This document shows, piece after piece, positions 1 to 12,453 of a stretch of 64,000 nucleotides of DNA. A program made the translations under genes and the position numbers. Positions within the stretch are counted from its first letter, which is position 1; each line of letters opens with the position of its first letter. The notes below the pieces were generated by a model, which saw only the letters and a program-made list of their open reading frames with translations, did not search any database and was not told the origin of the DNA. Source of the stretch: Holacanthus passer (lineage: Eukaryota > Chordata > Actinopteri > Pomacanthidae); contig JAFREQ010000026.1 of the NCBI GenBank assembly GCA_025331565.1, forward strand, positions 4,187,001-4,251,000. The letters run 5' to 3'.

Positions 1-3000
1 ACACTGTGCTGTGTTACCTGCCACTCAACCCCTCAATAACCTCCCGACACCTTCACACACTCTGATCGACCGACTGAACTCTCAATTCATTTCATCGCCG
101 GTTTAGTTTTGGTGTCAATAACATCGTACACATCCGAGCTGAACCCAAAGGTTCCCGGTAAGAAAGGTGATAACATGGAGTCACATGGAGACAATTTGTC
201 AAAGCAGATTCTTAGTATTTGTTGTACAGGTGAACTTGTTTTGCAGCAGAAAGGTGTGAAATTTTGTTGAAAATTAGCTGCTAATTCCGAGAGGAGGTTT
301 TGCCAGAGCAGACGAGGTGAGCGCTCGCGGTGCCAACCGGCGCCGTCCACCGAGCCAAGTGTGCCAGAGCAGGAAACCCTGAGCCGACCAGCTCATAACC
401 TCCAGCTCCCGTCTCTCGCTCCGTCTGCAGGACCGGAGCAATTTCACATCAACACAAAAGCACGACTGCACGTGAGTTTATTAAAGAACCTTCAGATTGA
501 ATTGAACAACATGAATGTAGCGGCAGCATTCGTAGCATTTTAAGGTCTTTATTTGTCCAGTGACAGAAAACAGCAGGTCATTCAACAACCAACAACAGCA
601 CCACAATCAGATGAGTCTCCGACAGCGTTTGTAACATGTGAACCTGCTCAGGTGTGTACAGGTGTGAAAGTAGGAGGGTCTTTTTCATTCATCACACAAC
701 CACTTCCTTCACCTCACGCATGCACAAAACAAAGCAACTCCACATAGCTGCCTTCGAGGAGAGACTGTCTGACAGTGTTCAAAACCACAGCAGACGTCCG
801 AGTGAGAGCGTCCTGAACAGCTATAAACACTTTTGTCTTTCAGACGCGGTCGTTTGTTTGAAGCAGACTGAAACCTTTACGATCGAGTCCACACTAAATC
901 TGAAAGCACTGTTTGAAGACTCATTCACATTTTCATGACATGTCGTCATCGTGTAAACGTCCACACCGAAACACCAAACCAACCGACAAACAACGAAACC
1001 TGCACATCGATCATGAGAAGTGAGTTAAAGCAGGATAAATCTGTCTGCTTCACTTTACATTATCATTTATATGTTTCTAAATGATCTGTGCAATTTAGCT
1101 GTTCTCAGCGACAGATGTTTTAGATCACTACTTTTGTATGAGACTCAGCAGTTTGAAAAATGCAGCTGTGATCCAACAACAAATTAGATATGAACTGGTC
1201 GATCAACTGAGAACAGAACCACAATACTTTCACGATGCAGTTCTTCAGTCTCGTCTGAAGAACTAATGTGTAATTTGATTTAATTCATTTGAGTAAATCA
1301 TGTTTGTTCTGATTTATTCAAACTGGAGTTTTTCAAAACCAGACTGTATTTTAAAGCAGCTATTTTGGGTAAAACCAGGACAAACCTTCCTAATCAGCCG
1401 GTTTAGTGTGGATGTGATGTTAGTAGGATGTTTACAGCCTCCTGAGCTCAGGAGACGTCGACTTAATGAGGTCGTTGAGCCACCGAGCCTCCAGTCATGA
1501 AGCTCGTCTCTAACATCTGAGCGAAGCCATAAACACGTACTCAATAATGGTTATTGGCACGTGGAGAGTCAGACAGCCGGCCTCTTCCTGCAGCTCTCCA
1601 ACGATGCCGAGGCACAAACAAATGAAAAAGAGGCTTCAATAACGGTCAAAGCGATAAAACCGTCCTCCTTTTGTGTCCCGGCCTCCTCAGAGCCTCCATT
1701 CAGCCGCAGCTCACAGCAGATAAGACGGAGAATCTCACACATCTGCGTCTCGCATCTCGAGCCACGACGGCGTCGGTCACAAAACCCGCACTCGGTCTCC
1801 ATTACACAAATGTCACAGCTCATCCCTCTGCGGCCGCAAAGACTTCTGGGACATCCGAGCCGGGGTCTATACTGCTGTTTATCTTATCAATTTCAGAGCG
1901 GGGATTGGATGAAGCAGGAGAAAATGTGCTTTTCGTGTGTGTTGCTTTTGCAGCGCGTCACCAAACACGCTCGCCGTTCGCTTCCATTCCTTTCGCCGGC
2001 TCCTGTGTACGTTTTGGTGTGAAATTGCTTTTCTTCTGCTCCAAACCGCCGCGAGCATCTTGATGAGAGCGGAGGCACAATCCACTCTGCCGGTTACGTG
2101 GCAGAGATGGCAGCAGCCCCTCAAATGAAAGCAATCGTCGGGCCTGATCTCAATGGCTGTTTTGTACGTACAATTGCCGCCTGCAAATCTATTAACCGGC
2201 CGCCCCAATTAGATTCTAGGATGAGGCGGAAAACAACGAGAGATGAAAAACGTGAACGTACTGCCAATGAATGCAGATGGCAACTGCACAGGAATCATTG
2301 ATAACATTCATAATTTGTTTCACGACGAGGAAAAAATTCAGCCAATTGTTCAGATTGAAGGACTGATGTGAAAATGGTGCGTCTGATTCAAATTTAGGAC
2401 ATTTTCTCATTTCTGCCTCAGAGACGTCACAGATTCAGAGCAAGACGCTGCAGGTGTGTGTGCACAAATTCAAACATTCATCCAGAATGTCACCTCCAAT
2501 CATCCACACTGTCACAACAATCACAACCAGCTTCAGTCAATATGTTGAACATCAGGACACAAACGCCTCAATCTGCAAGCTTCAAATCAAAGACCGGAGT
2601 TTACGATCAGTGAGAGACTTTGACCAAGGCCTCATTTACATGTGTCTCGTCTCACAGGATCCCAGTAAGGAATTAATATGATTAAAGTGAAAATCAAACA
2701 GTAATTAAGTCTCTTATCTGACAGTCGGAGCGAGAACAAGCAAAATAAAATAAATACAGTGAACTGTCACACGTCTCTCCGTCGGCTGCAGAGACAACCA
2801 CACCTTCATTTGACAGAAAAACTGAGCTGATTAATCACATTCAGTTCTAATTTGCTGTTTTTTCCTCTTCATCCTGTGTTAAGCTGCTGTCAAGGAAACT
2901 CAATAACTCTCCTCTTTCCTGGTTTGCTTTTAACGGGAAAACATCTGGGAGACTGAATTAAATACTGAGCGAACAGTTCTCGGATTAAAAAGAAAAACTC

Positions 3001-3332
3001 AGAGCAGCAGAGTGATGACATGATGGTTTTTACCGTCTGAGCCATTATAGCACAGGTGATTCCACTCAGCCCAGGTTCCCACTGAAGACACGAGGAGGAA
3101 AACATAGTTTCATGTTTAAAAAGCTTCAGTAGTTTCCTCAAACAGCTGCTCGCTGTGGTTTTTATCAGACAAACAGGAGGAAACAGTTCATGTGTTGGGG
3201 ACTATTTTCAGCGGTGGATGAATCCACATTTGGTCTCTAGTGAGTCTTTGTGTTTGTGGGATTGAGTCCAGATAAACGACAGTGTGTGAGTTCATGGTGA
3301 TGAAGGAACAGTGAGGGTCAGTGAGGTTTAAT
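1..3332. other. No gene recognised
   Basis: Complex, mostly AT-moderate sequence. A GC-rich patch near 300-365 holds a donor-like GAG/GTGAGC at about 316 (plus strand), but no supported exon. The 1560-2330 stretch is CpG-containing and complex and may hold conserved non-coding sequence. The ORFs here have no recognisable product. Confidence 0.5.
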
Positions 3333-3420
3333 GGACACAGAGGACGAAGACAGATCAGACTGAGACACAGAGGACGAAGACAGATCAGACTGAGACACAG
3401 AGGACGAAGACAGAGACACT
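3333..3420. repeat. Short 30-bp tandem repeat, about three copies
   Basis: A unit of about 30 bp (ACACAGAGGACGAAGACAGA plus TCAGACTGAG) is repeated nearly identically three times. It makes spurious ORFs with Ser/Leu-rich repeats on the minus strand. Confidence 0.9.
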
Positions 3421-4296
3421 TCACTTGTAGTTGGTTTGGGTTTTTTCATGGGATTTGCTGACAATAGCAGATAATATAAAATATCACCAGCCTTATCCTG
3501 CAAACTGTTTTATATGCAGGAACAGGAAGACGCATGTAATGTGCTGAAACACATGGGTATTGTGTTTTTGCATAAAACTAAAAAAATATATACGCTGCTA
3601 TAAACTGGAAAATCACCCCTGTAAATATCTTATGCGTAGATTTTTTAATGTAATTCTAAAATCTTTGTGAGACTGATGAAAGCTGTGGAAATGTGTTGGA
3701 ACCTTCCCCACTGTGGGATCTTATCTTATCTTAAAGTTTGTGTAGGTTCAGTTGTATCTGGTCTTGTGTCCACACTAAACCTGCTAAATCTGAAAGTGTC
3801 ACTGTGTGAAAAGAATGTCCACACGACCGTTTGAGTCATTTTCACAGACGCCTCCATTCACACTGAAATGACGGTTTTATCTTTTCTTCCACTTCACAAA
3901 GAGTTTGAAGCGACAAAAAGTCGTCACCTTAACTTTGTTACTACGGCCGTTTTCCAGAAGCTCCCAGATCACACTGGAGCTGAGGCCCCTGCTTTCAGGT
4001 TCTGTTTGCAGAGTCTTGGTGTGGACGGAGGAGTGAAACTGAGAGAAGCAGATGCTTTTTCAAATTTAGCCGACGCAGAGTGAATGTACTCGATGTCCAC
4101 AACCCGTGTTTTTACACATTATGCTGTGTTATTGCTAGTGTTCAGCTGGAATCCATGAAAGAATCGAGGATCAGTAACATTAAAAACACGTAGAAGAAGA
4201 GACTGACGGAGCTGCTGGTGTAAACACTGACTGCTCTCAGATCAGCGGAGAGCTCGGCACTGAATGAGATGTGGTGCATGTGGTTGGGAATTAATT

Positions 4297-4346
4297 CATC
4301 CTCCTGCTCCTCCTCCTCCTCCTCCTCCTCCTCCTGCTCCTCCTCC
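4297..4346. repeat. (CCT)n trinucleotide repeat
   Basis: Imperfect CTC/CCT run with CTG interruptions. It produces a poly-Glu ORF on the minus strand that is not a gene. Confidence 0.92.
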
Positions 4347-4522
4347 ACTCTTCCCCTGCTTGCATTAGCCTGAATAGGAGCAGCGGTGGAGTAATGAGTC
4401 CTCCTGACTGAGAGGTCAAACTGGAGCAGCCGTCGTCCCCCTGATCAATAACTGTCACCACGGACACCAGGGACCAAACAACCGTCCCCCAGAGGCACGA
4501 ATCTGGGGAGAGAGTGTGTGCA

Positions 4523-4525
<3 letters not shown>

Positions 4526-4561
<36 letters not shown>
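4526..4561. repeat. (GT)n microsatellite
   Basis: About 17 uninterrupted GT units. Confidence 0.97.
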
Positions 4562-4564
<3 letters not shown>

Positions 4565-6063
4565 GTACAGTATACGCACACTTCATTCTCTCCCCCCAGT
4601 TGCCAGAAACTGTAGCTTATTAGGGCTAATTGGCTTCTTTAAGGACCTTCAGCTCATTATCGGCCACTTTCGGCTCCTCAGGCTCTGATTTACCACCATG
4701 TGAATGTGGGATCTGCGCCCCAACGCCTCGGGGTTCTGTTTAAGCCCTGACATTTTCGGTCCTGTGCGACTATATTCAAATTATCTCAAGACACTTTAAG
4801 GCCATTTTTAACGTGTGAATTCGTGTGCAGTTTTGCTCTGCAGCTGTGGTGAGTTCAACGGACGCCAGTGTCCAAAATTCATTGAGTTTCTGGCTCTTGC
4901 AGACTAAAAACTAAATGTGAGCCCAGTAATAATACTTTATGTTTTAGACAGCACAGTAACGTTTAGTGCTAATGGCGCACTCTGCCTTTCGTAGGTCTGT
5001 TCTTCACACACGGGGGATTTAGAGAAAACGATGCAGCCACATGTTCTGTCACTTCATCTCATTGAACGCAGCCTCCTGCTTCAGAGCTTCACGAGCTGCT
5101 GCTTCAAAACATCACCTCACTGTTCAAGGCGAAATATGTTCAACAAATGTGCAAATGGTTCAGTTTTCATTTTCATTTCTTTCTTTAGTGCAACTTTTCT
5201 ATACTTTGTTCTATTTCACTGCCTGATTCATTCTTTTATTCTGTTCTAATTTAAACTCCCTGAGTGTTCGTTTGTCCGTGTTCTGCGTGTGTAGCCTGGA
5301 CGAGGCTGCATTTCATCGTGCCATCCTGCATCGTACAATGACAATAAACCTTGAACCGAAAGCGAACGATGGGGAAAACAAGGCATCCTGGGATTTTTTG
5401 TCAGTGAATCATTTTTAGGTTTTACGGGGAAAGTGGAACAAACAGCAGCTACGGTGAGCTCTCAGACACAGAGCTGCAGGCGACGGGCTCTTAATGCAGT
5501 TTGTGAAACAAACACGCCTCCAACACATCATCAAGGTAAACAACTCCTTCCTCTACCATGAAAACGCTCGGCATGAGATCAGATCACAGCTGCTCACAGC
5601 GTCGCAGTAAAAGTAAAATACTGACTTTCTTCTTTATCAAAAAACACGACTCAGAGAATCCTCTCACGGTTTGATCCGCTGCGCTGTAAACGCACACGCC
5701 GGCTGCTCGAGGTTCGGACAGAACAGCAGCTCAAGTTCTGCCGTCAGCGGAGAACACACGAGATCGTCTTCAACAGAACTCACACTTGTTGTTACCACGA
5801 GAGGCCACAGGTGGCGCCAAATCAACCAGGACCGATGAGAATAAGTAACGCTAGCAGTGAATTCCAACGACTGCGCTTCTCAGAAAATATTTCATTAAAT
5901 GTGCCACAAATTAATAATTTCACAACTTTCCCACTGATAAACGACACTGACATCCTGCTTCAACCACGAATCAACATAGCAGCACCAGAGGCCGGAGACT
6001 CCCACACTGCATCTGTGAACCATCCTGCTCATTGAGCTTTTCCCTGAATAAACTAAAGGCCAA
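4562..6063. other. No gene; complex sequence and a LINE-like tail
   Basis: The 4600-4700 part is complex sequence with CTTATTAGGGCTAATTGG, a TAAT-type motif pair. Near 5285-5362 the string ACAATGACAATAAACCTTGAA resembles the 3' tail of fish non-LTR elements. No coding region is recognised. Confidence 0.45.
5285..5362 (+). mobile_element. Possible non-LTR retrotransposon 3' end remnant
   Basis: CATTTCATCGTGCCATCCTG followed by CGTACAATGACAATAAACC resembles, from memory, a common tail found at the ends of teleost LINE copies. Only this short end is visible. Confidence 0.35.
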
Positions 6064-6096
6064 ACACACACATACACACACACACACACACACACA
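6064..6096. repeat. (CA)n microsatellite
   Basis: About 16 CA units with one CATA interruption. Confidence 0.95.
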
Positions 6097-7851
6097 GCGG
6101 CAGGAACATATAGAACATAAATTATTAATACGGCCTGTATGTGGTGGAAGTGGGTCAGCGAGCACTGGTGTGTACTGAACGCTGCTTCCACCAACAGCAG
6201 GCCGAGAGCCAACGCACACACGAGAAGACGACAATGAACTGAAGCAACAACTCTGACTCTTACACACGGGTTTGAGTCACGTGTACAGTTTCAGAGTGAG
6301 TTTTCATAGATGTGAATCCTTGAACAAAAAACGTATTGTTAGACTTCAATATCCATCCTGGCAAGTGGCTCAAATTAATTAAGTCATTAATTAACATTGA
6401 AAAGTGGAGGAAATTAAAATGACAATACAGCAAAGTTACCTGATGGGAAACAGCAGAAAAAAACTTTGGGTATTTAGAGAAGAGCAAATGTGCACCACTG
6501 TAAATGTACAACACAAGGCAGCTCTGTGAAGTCAATGTGGTGCAACAATCATTTTTATTTTATTTGGTTTTAATCGGTGGAAGCCAAAATCGTAACTGAA
6601 AATAAAATCTTGTCAATCACTCAGCCCTAAAACACAGTCTCTCAAATGCTTTTCATGCAAAAATATCCAACGTTTCACTGCTTTACAAGAACTACTTCTG
6701 CTACTGCCTTCGTTACTTCAGCTCAACTCAGAAAGCTTTATTCATCCATCAAGGATTAACAGCAGTATGTCCACAGCTGGACAACAGTCTCCAACACAAA
6801 GACAAGTATGAAATCACAAAGCTCATTTATTGTCTATAACAGAGGAAACTGACCATCTGAGGTTAACTGGTTATTCCACCACTGAACTCAAACATTTGTA
6901 TAAATGATCATAACTCAGAGGACAGACTTCAGCGCTTTCACAAACCCGAGGGTGAAACTACAGAAGCTGTGTCACCATGTTTCTGCAACTATAGTACTTT
7001 TATTAATAAAGTTATAAATGACAGAAACAATAAACTGAAGCTACAAAAACTAAAGTCAAGTTATATCAACTGTAAATTGCTTTTAATAAATGAATAAATC
7101 CTGGACACTGGACCTCAAGGACCCAGCGGAGTTAAAGGTCTCCTCCTCTCGTGTCTCAGAGTCCTGCTGGTTTTCAATTGAGCCAATAATCAGGACCTGC
7201 AGTGGCTTCAGCCTGAAAACGGTGGCGCTGTGGGTCCAGAGGACGGTCACTCAGGACCAGCACCTCCAGCCTGGATCTCCGCCCTCGTTCCCAGTCGTCT
7301 TTGTCAAATTTGCTCTGTTGGCCAGTAATTTATTTTTCACTCAAAAACTTGGACCCCCCCTCGCCCACCCACCACCCACATATACACTCAGACCCTCAGT
7401 GTTTTTTATCTCTAAGCGGTCATATTGTCATCTGCCTAACAGACTTTTCATGCTCGTGTCCCTCGTATTAGCAGCCATCTGTGTCCAGACTAAATGGCTC
7501 CAATTTAAACAGAAAAACAACTCATCATATTCACAATGCTACAATAGGAACGCTCTGTTATCGCACATCCCATGGCAACGTTTGGAGATAACGGCTAAAA
7601 AAAAACTTACTATAAAACAAAATGCGGACAAATTGAGGATGAAATTGGCAGCGGCTCAGAGAAACATGTTAAAGCGCTGCCTTTTCCGCTGCTGCTGGGA
7701 ACAGTGGGAGACGAGACAAGTGGAGAAAAGTGTCCAATCACTGCCAGGCGGAGCGATGGGGGGACAATCAATGGAACCGCATGAGATAAATGACACACAT
7801 TTAAGGAGAGCGAGACGAGCAGAGAGAATAAACAGCACACTGCACATAAAC

Positions 7852-7854
<3 letters not shown>
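6097..7854. other. No gene recognised
   Basis: AT-rich sequence. At 6540-6632 it resembles a degenerate fish repeat end (AATCGGTGG, AAAATCGTAACTG, CACTCAGCCCTAA). The 7430-7840 stretch is complex and open in one plus frame (ORF 7090-7974), but it shows no domain, no splice logic and runs into the CA repeat, so I regard it as non-coding. Confidence 0.45.
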
Positions 7855-7900
<46 letters not shown>

Positions 7901-7906
7901 CACACA
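7855..7906. repeat. (CA)n microsatellite
   Basis: About 25 CA units with one CG interruption. Confidence 0.97.
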
Positions 7907-10208
7907 GAGCACACCAGGCTGTTGAGTGGTTGGATAATGTGATATATAAAGACCATGAAAACATGGAGCTGTAACCAAAAGGCTCAGTAAATTGTCATCT
8001 ATTCAAAGTGCATGAAGTGAGATTTTCAATATCAACATTTCTACCATTCACAAACTTCCCATCTGGCCAATACCTGCTGCTTCGATTCCTCAACAGGCGG
8101 AGTGATGTTAATTGAGCCTATCCTCCGCTGTTATCTGTGTTATCAGGCCTCGAGGGCAGCAGAGGTTTCACACAGAGGATGAACAGCTGCGACTTCCTTC
8201 ACAACTTTCACGACTTCTTTTTGTTTTGGCTCCGCATCAACACAATGAACATGAACAAGGAAACACTGGGCATCATGCGAGAACAGATCTGGAGAAGCAG
8301 CGGGAGAAGTGGTGGAGGAAGCCGAGCAACGTCCTGCAGCAGCAAAATGAGTTTTACACACAGAAAAAGGCCCATTTAAAACAAAAAATATTCTGAGCAC
8401 TGCGCCATCAGACAGGCCTCCAAGAGCCATCAGCTCGCTCTGCTCGAAGCCACCAGACCTCTCTGAAAACTGTAAGTTCACCTTGAGGAACAGTTGCTGG
8501 TCTGTCGCTGCCTCTATCACATCGATCGACGTCCTGTTCTCTAGAAATAAGCGTCAATCTTTCTCACCTGTTCTTGTTTCTTTGACACAGTTCATTTCCA
8601 TTTTTGCCATCTGCATGTGGTCCAAAGTGACCGAGGCTGGAACTTTATGTCCAATATGTTTTCACAGGTGCTGAAGAAGCCAAAGGTGAAGCACGACCCT
8701 GCGTTGGCAGATCAAGCACTTTTATCAAACTTTAAATGACCAAGAGACCAAAGACCAGAGTTCATCCACCGAAAAACCTGAATGATTTTCAACATCTGAA
8801 AATCTGGAGGTTGTTTTTCAGTTTAGCCTTGAAGATCAGATTTTGGTCCTTTTTCCAATTGTTGGTTCACATTTCCAGGCAAAACTTACAGGTTCATACA
8901 CTGAGGAGCAGAAGTCGAGGAGCAAACAGACTGAATTGCCACGACACAGGAAATCTTCCTTTGTCATGAGAATGTGTTAACGCACTATTATTCATTAAAT
9001 ATTCATTATTGAGTCAGCACTTTAACTTACTTCATTCAGTCATTATTTTAAATTCAACCTGTGCTGTAAAAAAACACTACATGTGTGACATCGTAGCTGC
9101 TCTTCTTTGAACCGTCTGCACCTTATTTAGCTGCTGCCATTTCTCAACTAATGGTTCTATTGAGGAAATGAGAGACTCAAAGCTGCTTCATTTGGAACAA
9201 AAGCTTCAGGTGATACATGAAGAAAGGGACATGCACACTCAGACGCTCACGTCTCTTCCTGCTGGTTAATCATTCCCCTTAATTTCGACTGTATTTTTAG
9301 CCTTTGACTGAGCCTACGTACCATTTCAGCCATAACATCCAGAGGAGAAAAGCTCTTTGAAGGAGGAGTTTCCACTGTTGCACCCAGGCTCCCTGAGTGG
9401 GGACGAGAGAAGAGAAGAGGAAACAGAGATGTCTACAGTGAATTCAGTCACTGGTGCCTTCGACATGCTGCTTTGTTATCAGCTGTAATATTTCATATTC
9501 ACAGTGAGAGACCTCCACATCAGACAGTTTCGTGTTTGCTCCTGCATCATACATGTTTCACAAACTCCTTCAACATGACACAATATAGACATATACTGAA
9601 ATATGGTTCGTCTTATCTAAGACTTCCAAACTGTGTGAGAGAGTGTTTGTTACATGCAAATCCCATTTATGATTATGCAACATGTTAAACACAAAGCATC
9701 GGCATTAATCACATCGAGCCTTCCACCTACAACACTTCTCCTCCCCACTTCTGTCCCTGCAGAGAAAACGGGTGGGTGGGAGAGGGGGTTATCTTTTCTA
9801 CATTTCTGATTTACGCCACTGGATATTTATTTTACGTGCGATCTTTCCTGCTGTGAGAGGAAATTCCCAATATTATGAATTTTTTGCTCCTTCTAGAGTC
9901 AGAATCTCTCCGAATGACTAATTCATGGTGCGGTTAATCAAATTAGGATAGAAGAGATGGAGTTTGAGGTTATGTTGCACAGCTGTGCAAATAAGACTTT
10001 TCAAAACAAAACGATAAGACGTGATAACCTGGAGTAACGTACAGACTGGAACACGCCGAGGTGCTGACCTGCAATTACAGCCAATACATAATATATGACC
10101 TTCCTGTACAATAACTGCATTCTAGATTCATGTTCAACAGAACCTGATTAAACAGAAATCTGGCTGTTGACGCAACTGCCTGCGCACACGCTCAAATCTC
10201 TGAGGACC
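7907..10208. other. No gene recognised
   Basis: The 8050-8160 segment is complex, with GGAGTGATGTTAATTGAGCC and GCTGTTATCTGTGTTATCAG (paired TTATC, i.e. GATA-type motifs), a candidate regulatory element. The remainder is AT-rich and unassigned. Confidence 0.4.
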
Positions 10209-10260
10209 GGGGGTGGGGGTGGGGGTGGGGGTGGGGGCGGGGGCGAGGGGGGTGATGGGG
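10209..10260 (+). repeat. G-rich (GGGGGT)n tract, predicted G-quadruplex
   Basis: At least seven runs of four or more G separated by single T or C bases on the plus strand, easily meeting the four-run G-quadruplex rule. The minus strand gives a poly-Pro ORF that is an artefact. Confidence 0.93.
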
Positions 10261-10390
10261 TAAAACAAACAAGTAAACAGGCGAAGATCAAAGATGGAAT
10301 AAAAATCAGCAGTTCTGCTCCTCGGCTGAATATCGTCCTTGTAATCTTGAGAGACTTAAACACAGAACGAGCAACTGCAGAGGATCCGTC

Positions 10391-10392
<2 letters not shown>

Positions 10393-10432
<40 letters not shown>
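10393..10432. repeat. (TG)n microsatellite
   Basis: Twenty TG units, only about 130 bp from the G-rich tract. Confidence 0.97.
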
Positions 10433-10433
<1 letters not shown>

Positions 10434-12250
10434 CACACATTATGGGCGTTAGAGGGGAAACTGAAAAAGCAGAAGCTGAATGACGACTGAATAACTGAAG
10501 GGGCAAAGCAGAGGTTTGCAAAATGAATAATACAACACAGACAGATCGACGGCATTTCCACAGTATTCACATGAATAATAATGAGCTTTCAGGAAGTATG
10601 ACAACAGTGATGCAACCAATCAATCAGCCATGATGTTTCAACCAGTGTGATGGAAGGTGAACATTATATAAGTGATAATACACAACAAGGTGCATCCTGA
10701 TATATGACAAGAACTGATGTGAAGGAAAAGACAAGTTTACGACTCAGAGACACTTTATCTGTGACTTCATCAGGCCGCAGACACCAAACACCTCACACAG
10801 GTTTAAATATGAGATTAAAATATGTTAATATGTCCAGACGTCATGCAAACAGCCGACGACGCAGCTTCAAACCAAACAAGACACAACTAAACAATATTTG
10901 CATGCGTTTTCACTCATTAGTGTAAAAATCTCTTGCAGCTGATTTAAATAATGCAGAAGCGACAGAACGTCCTGGTTCGTCCGTCCTCTGGTGCTTTTGT
11001 GAGTCAAATCCTGCTGTTCCTTAAATCTAGTTTCTCTCGATTTGTGACACAACCCTGAAGGCCGTGGCCGGGTGGACAGTCGGTTTCTGAGCACCGACAC
11101 GCCGAGCGGCCCTCGAGCGGCCTTGAGACGTCCATGCCGTTTACTGTCTGAACGCTGTCGGTGTAAAACCAGGGAGGAGTTCTTGGCAACGTGAGGAGCT
11201 TCTCTTCAGGGAGATGGAGCAGAAATGTGAGCACAGAAAACTGCTTTCAGAGCTAAATATGATTTGAAGAATCGTCCACACAAACTACTAGATGCACTGA
11301 GACTGTTAGCGAGAATTTCTGCAAGATTTGAATGAACTACAGAAACAAAACTGGTCTTTTAAAGTAATGATGTGTTTAGCTTTCAGATCAGGTTGTGTCA
11401 CAGCTCATTAATGGAAGAAGGTGACAGGTTAATGTTTTGGTTTGTAGATGTGTCTGTTATTTATTTGATTTCATGTTACATGTTTTGTGTTAGTTTTTTA
11501 TCATCTTGGATCATGTTAAATATAAACATCACTTTTACATGTCGTCACTTGGACTCGTGTGTTTCTGTAGATCCATAAACCAGATGAGCTGCTCACCTCT
11601 GATGCTGCACGCCGGGCTCAGTAAACTTCCATAAAGTCGGGGACTGATGAAATATTAAATAAATGATGGCACCACCTTCTAGTATCTTTCAGTCGTCAGT
11701 ATGGGTCAAACTCTGAAAACACTATACTTCCCATAATACAACACAGCGTCTTCAACCATCTGTGCCTGATAAACATCCGCATCAATCAAACTCCACAGCC
11801 GCCGTGTTTGAACACAGGCTTTTTAAAACTTGTGGGTCAAGCGGAGATAAACTGGACGACCCCTCAGACTTGACAAAGACGAACGTGTGACTGTTGGCTA
11901 TTGACTGAAGACACTATGCAATGATTCATAGTGCAGAGGAACAGCAGAGTAAACTGCTCATGTGTAAAAATTGGTGGAGTCGCCCTTTAGGCCACATGGA
12001 AACCCACAATATGGAAACAAAGGAAAGTGCTCCCACTACACTACAAAATTCTGCTTTGTTTCTCAGTCCTTCACATCAACACACAATCCAAAGAAAAGCC
12101 TTCAGAGTGCCGTTTGATTGGCAGGTGAGCCGTCATCTGTGCAGAAACACCACAGCAACGAGCTCCTCGTCGCAAAACACGACGGCGAAGTCAGAGAGAA
12201 AAATGCAGATTACAGACGAGTGCGAAACAAAAGCAGCATCTTGCAGCCGC
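10433..12250. other. No gene recognised
   Basis: Ordinary AT-moderate sequence. A CpG-bearing patch lies at 11060-11160. No exon or repeat is recognised. Confidence 0.5.
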
Positions 12251-12265
12251 CCAGTCTACTATTGA

Positions 12266-12453
12266 ATCAGCGGCTCCTCAGGAGGCGCCACATGGGCTTC
12301 CCAGTAATGGAGCTCATCGTATAGTAGGTATCCATGGTGACCGCGTGCCCATTGAACCGATCGGAGACGTATTTATAATCAAACTGGGACTTCATGCGTG
12401 TGTGACCCGGCTGTCCTGCGTGGCAGCAGAGAGCTCTGCCATTGGTGGATCTG
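12266..12453 (-). other. Exon-like block or conserved element, minus strand
   Basis: A strong acceptor-like signal (CTCGCTCCGTTTCTTCCTCCAG region, ending at 12454 on the minus strand) precedes a frame that is open to TGA at 12267. It contains MKSQFDYKYVSDRFNGHAV, then TMDTYYTMSSITGKPMWRLL. Amino-acid composition looks protein-like and codons are not repetitive. I cannot match it to a known family. It could be a terminal coding exon, a small peptide gene or an ultraconserved-type non-coding element. Confidence 0.3.

Noticed and set aside
7090..7974. 294-codon plus-strand ORF, the longest outside golgb1 in the window
   Set aside because: No domain, runs through a CA microsatellite, no splice or start context, and composition typical of chance ORFs.
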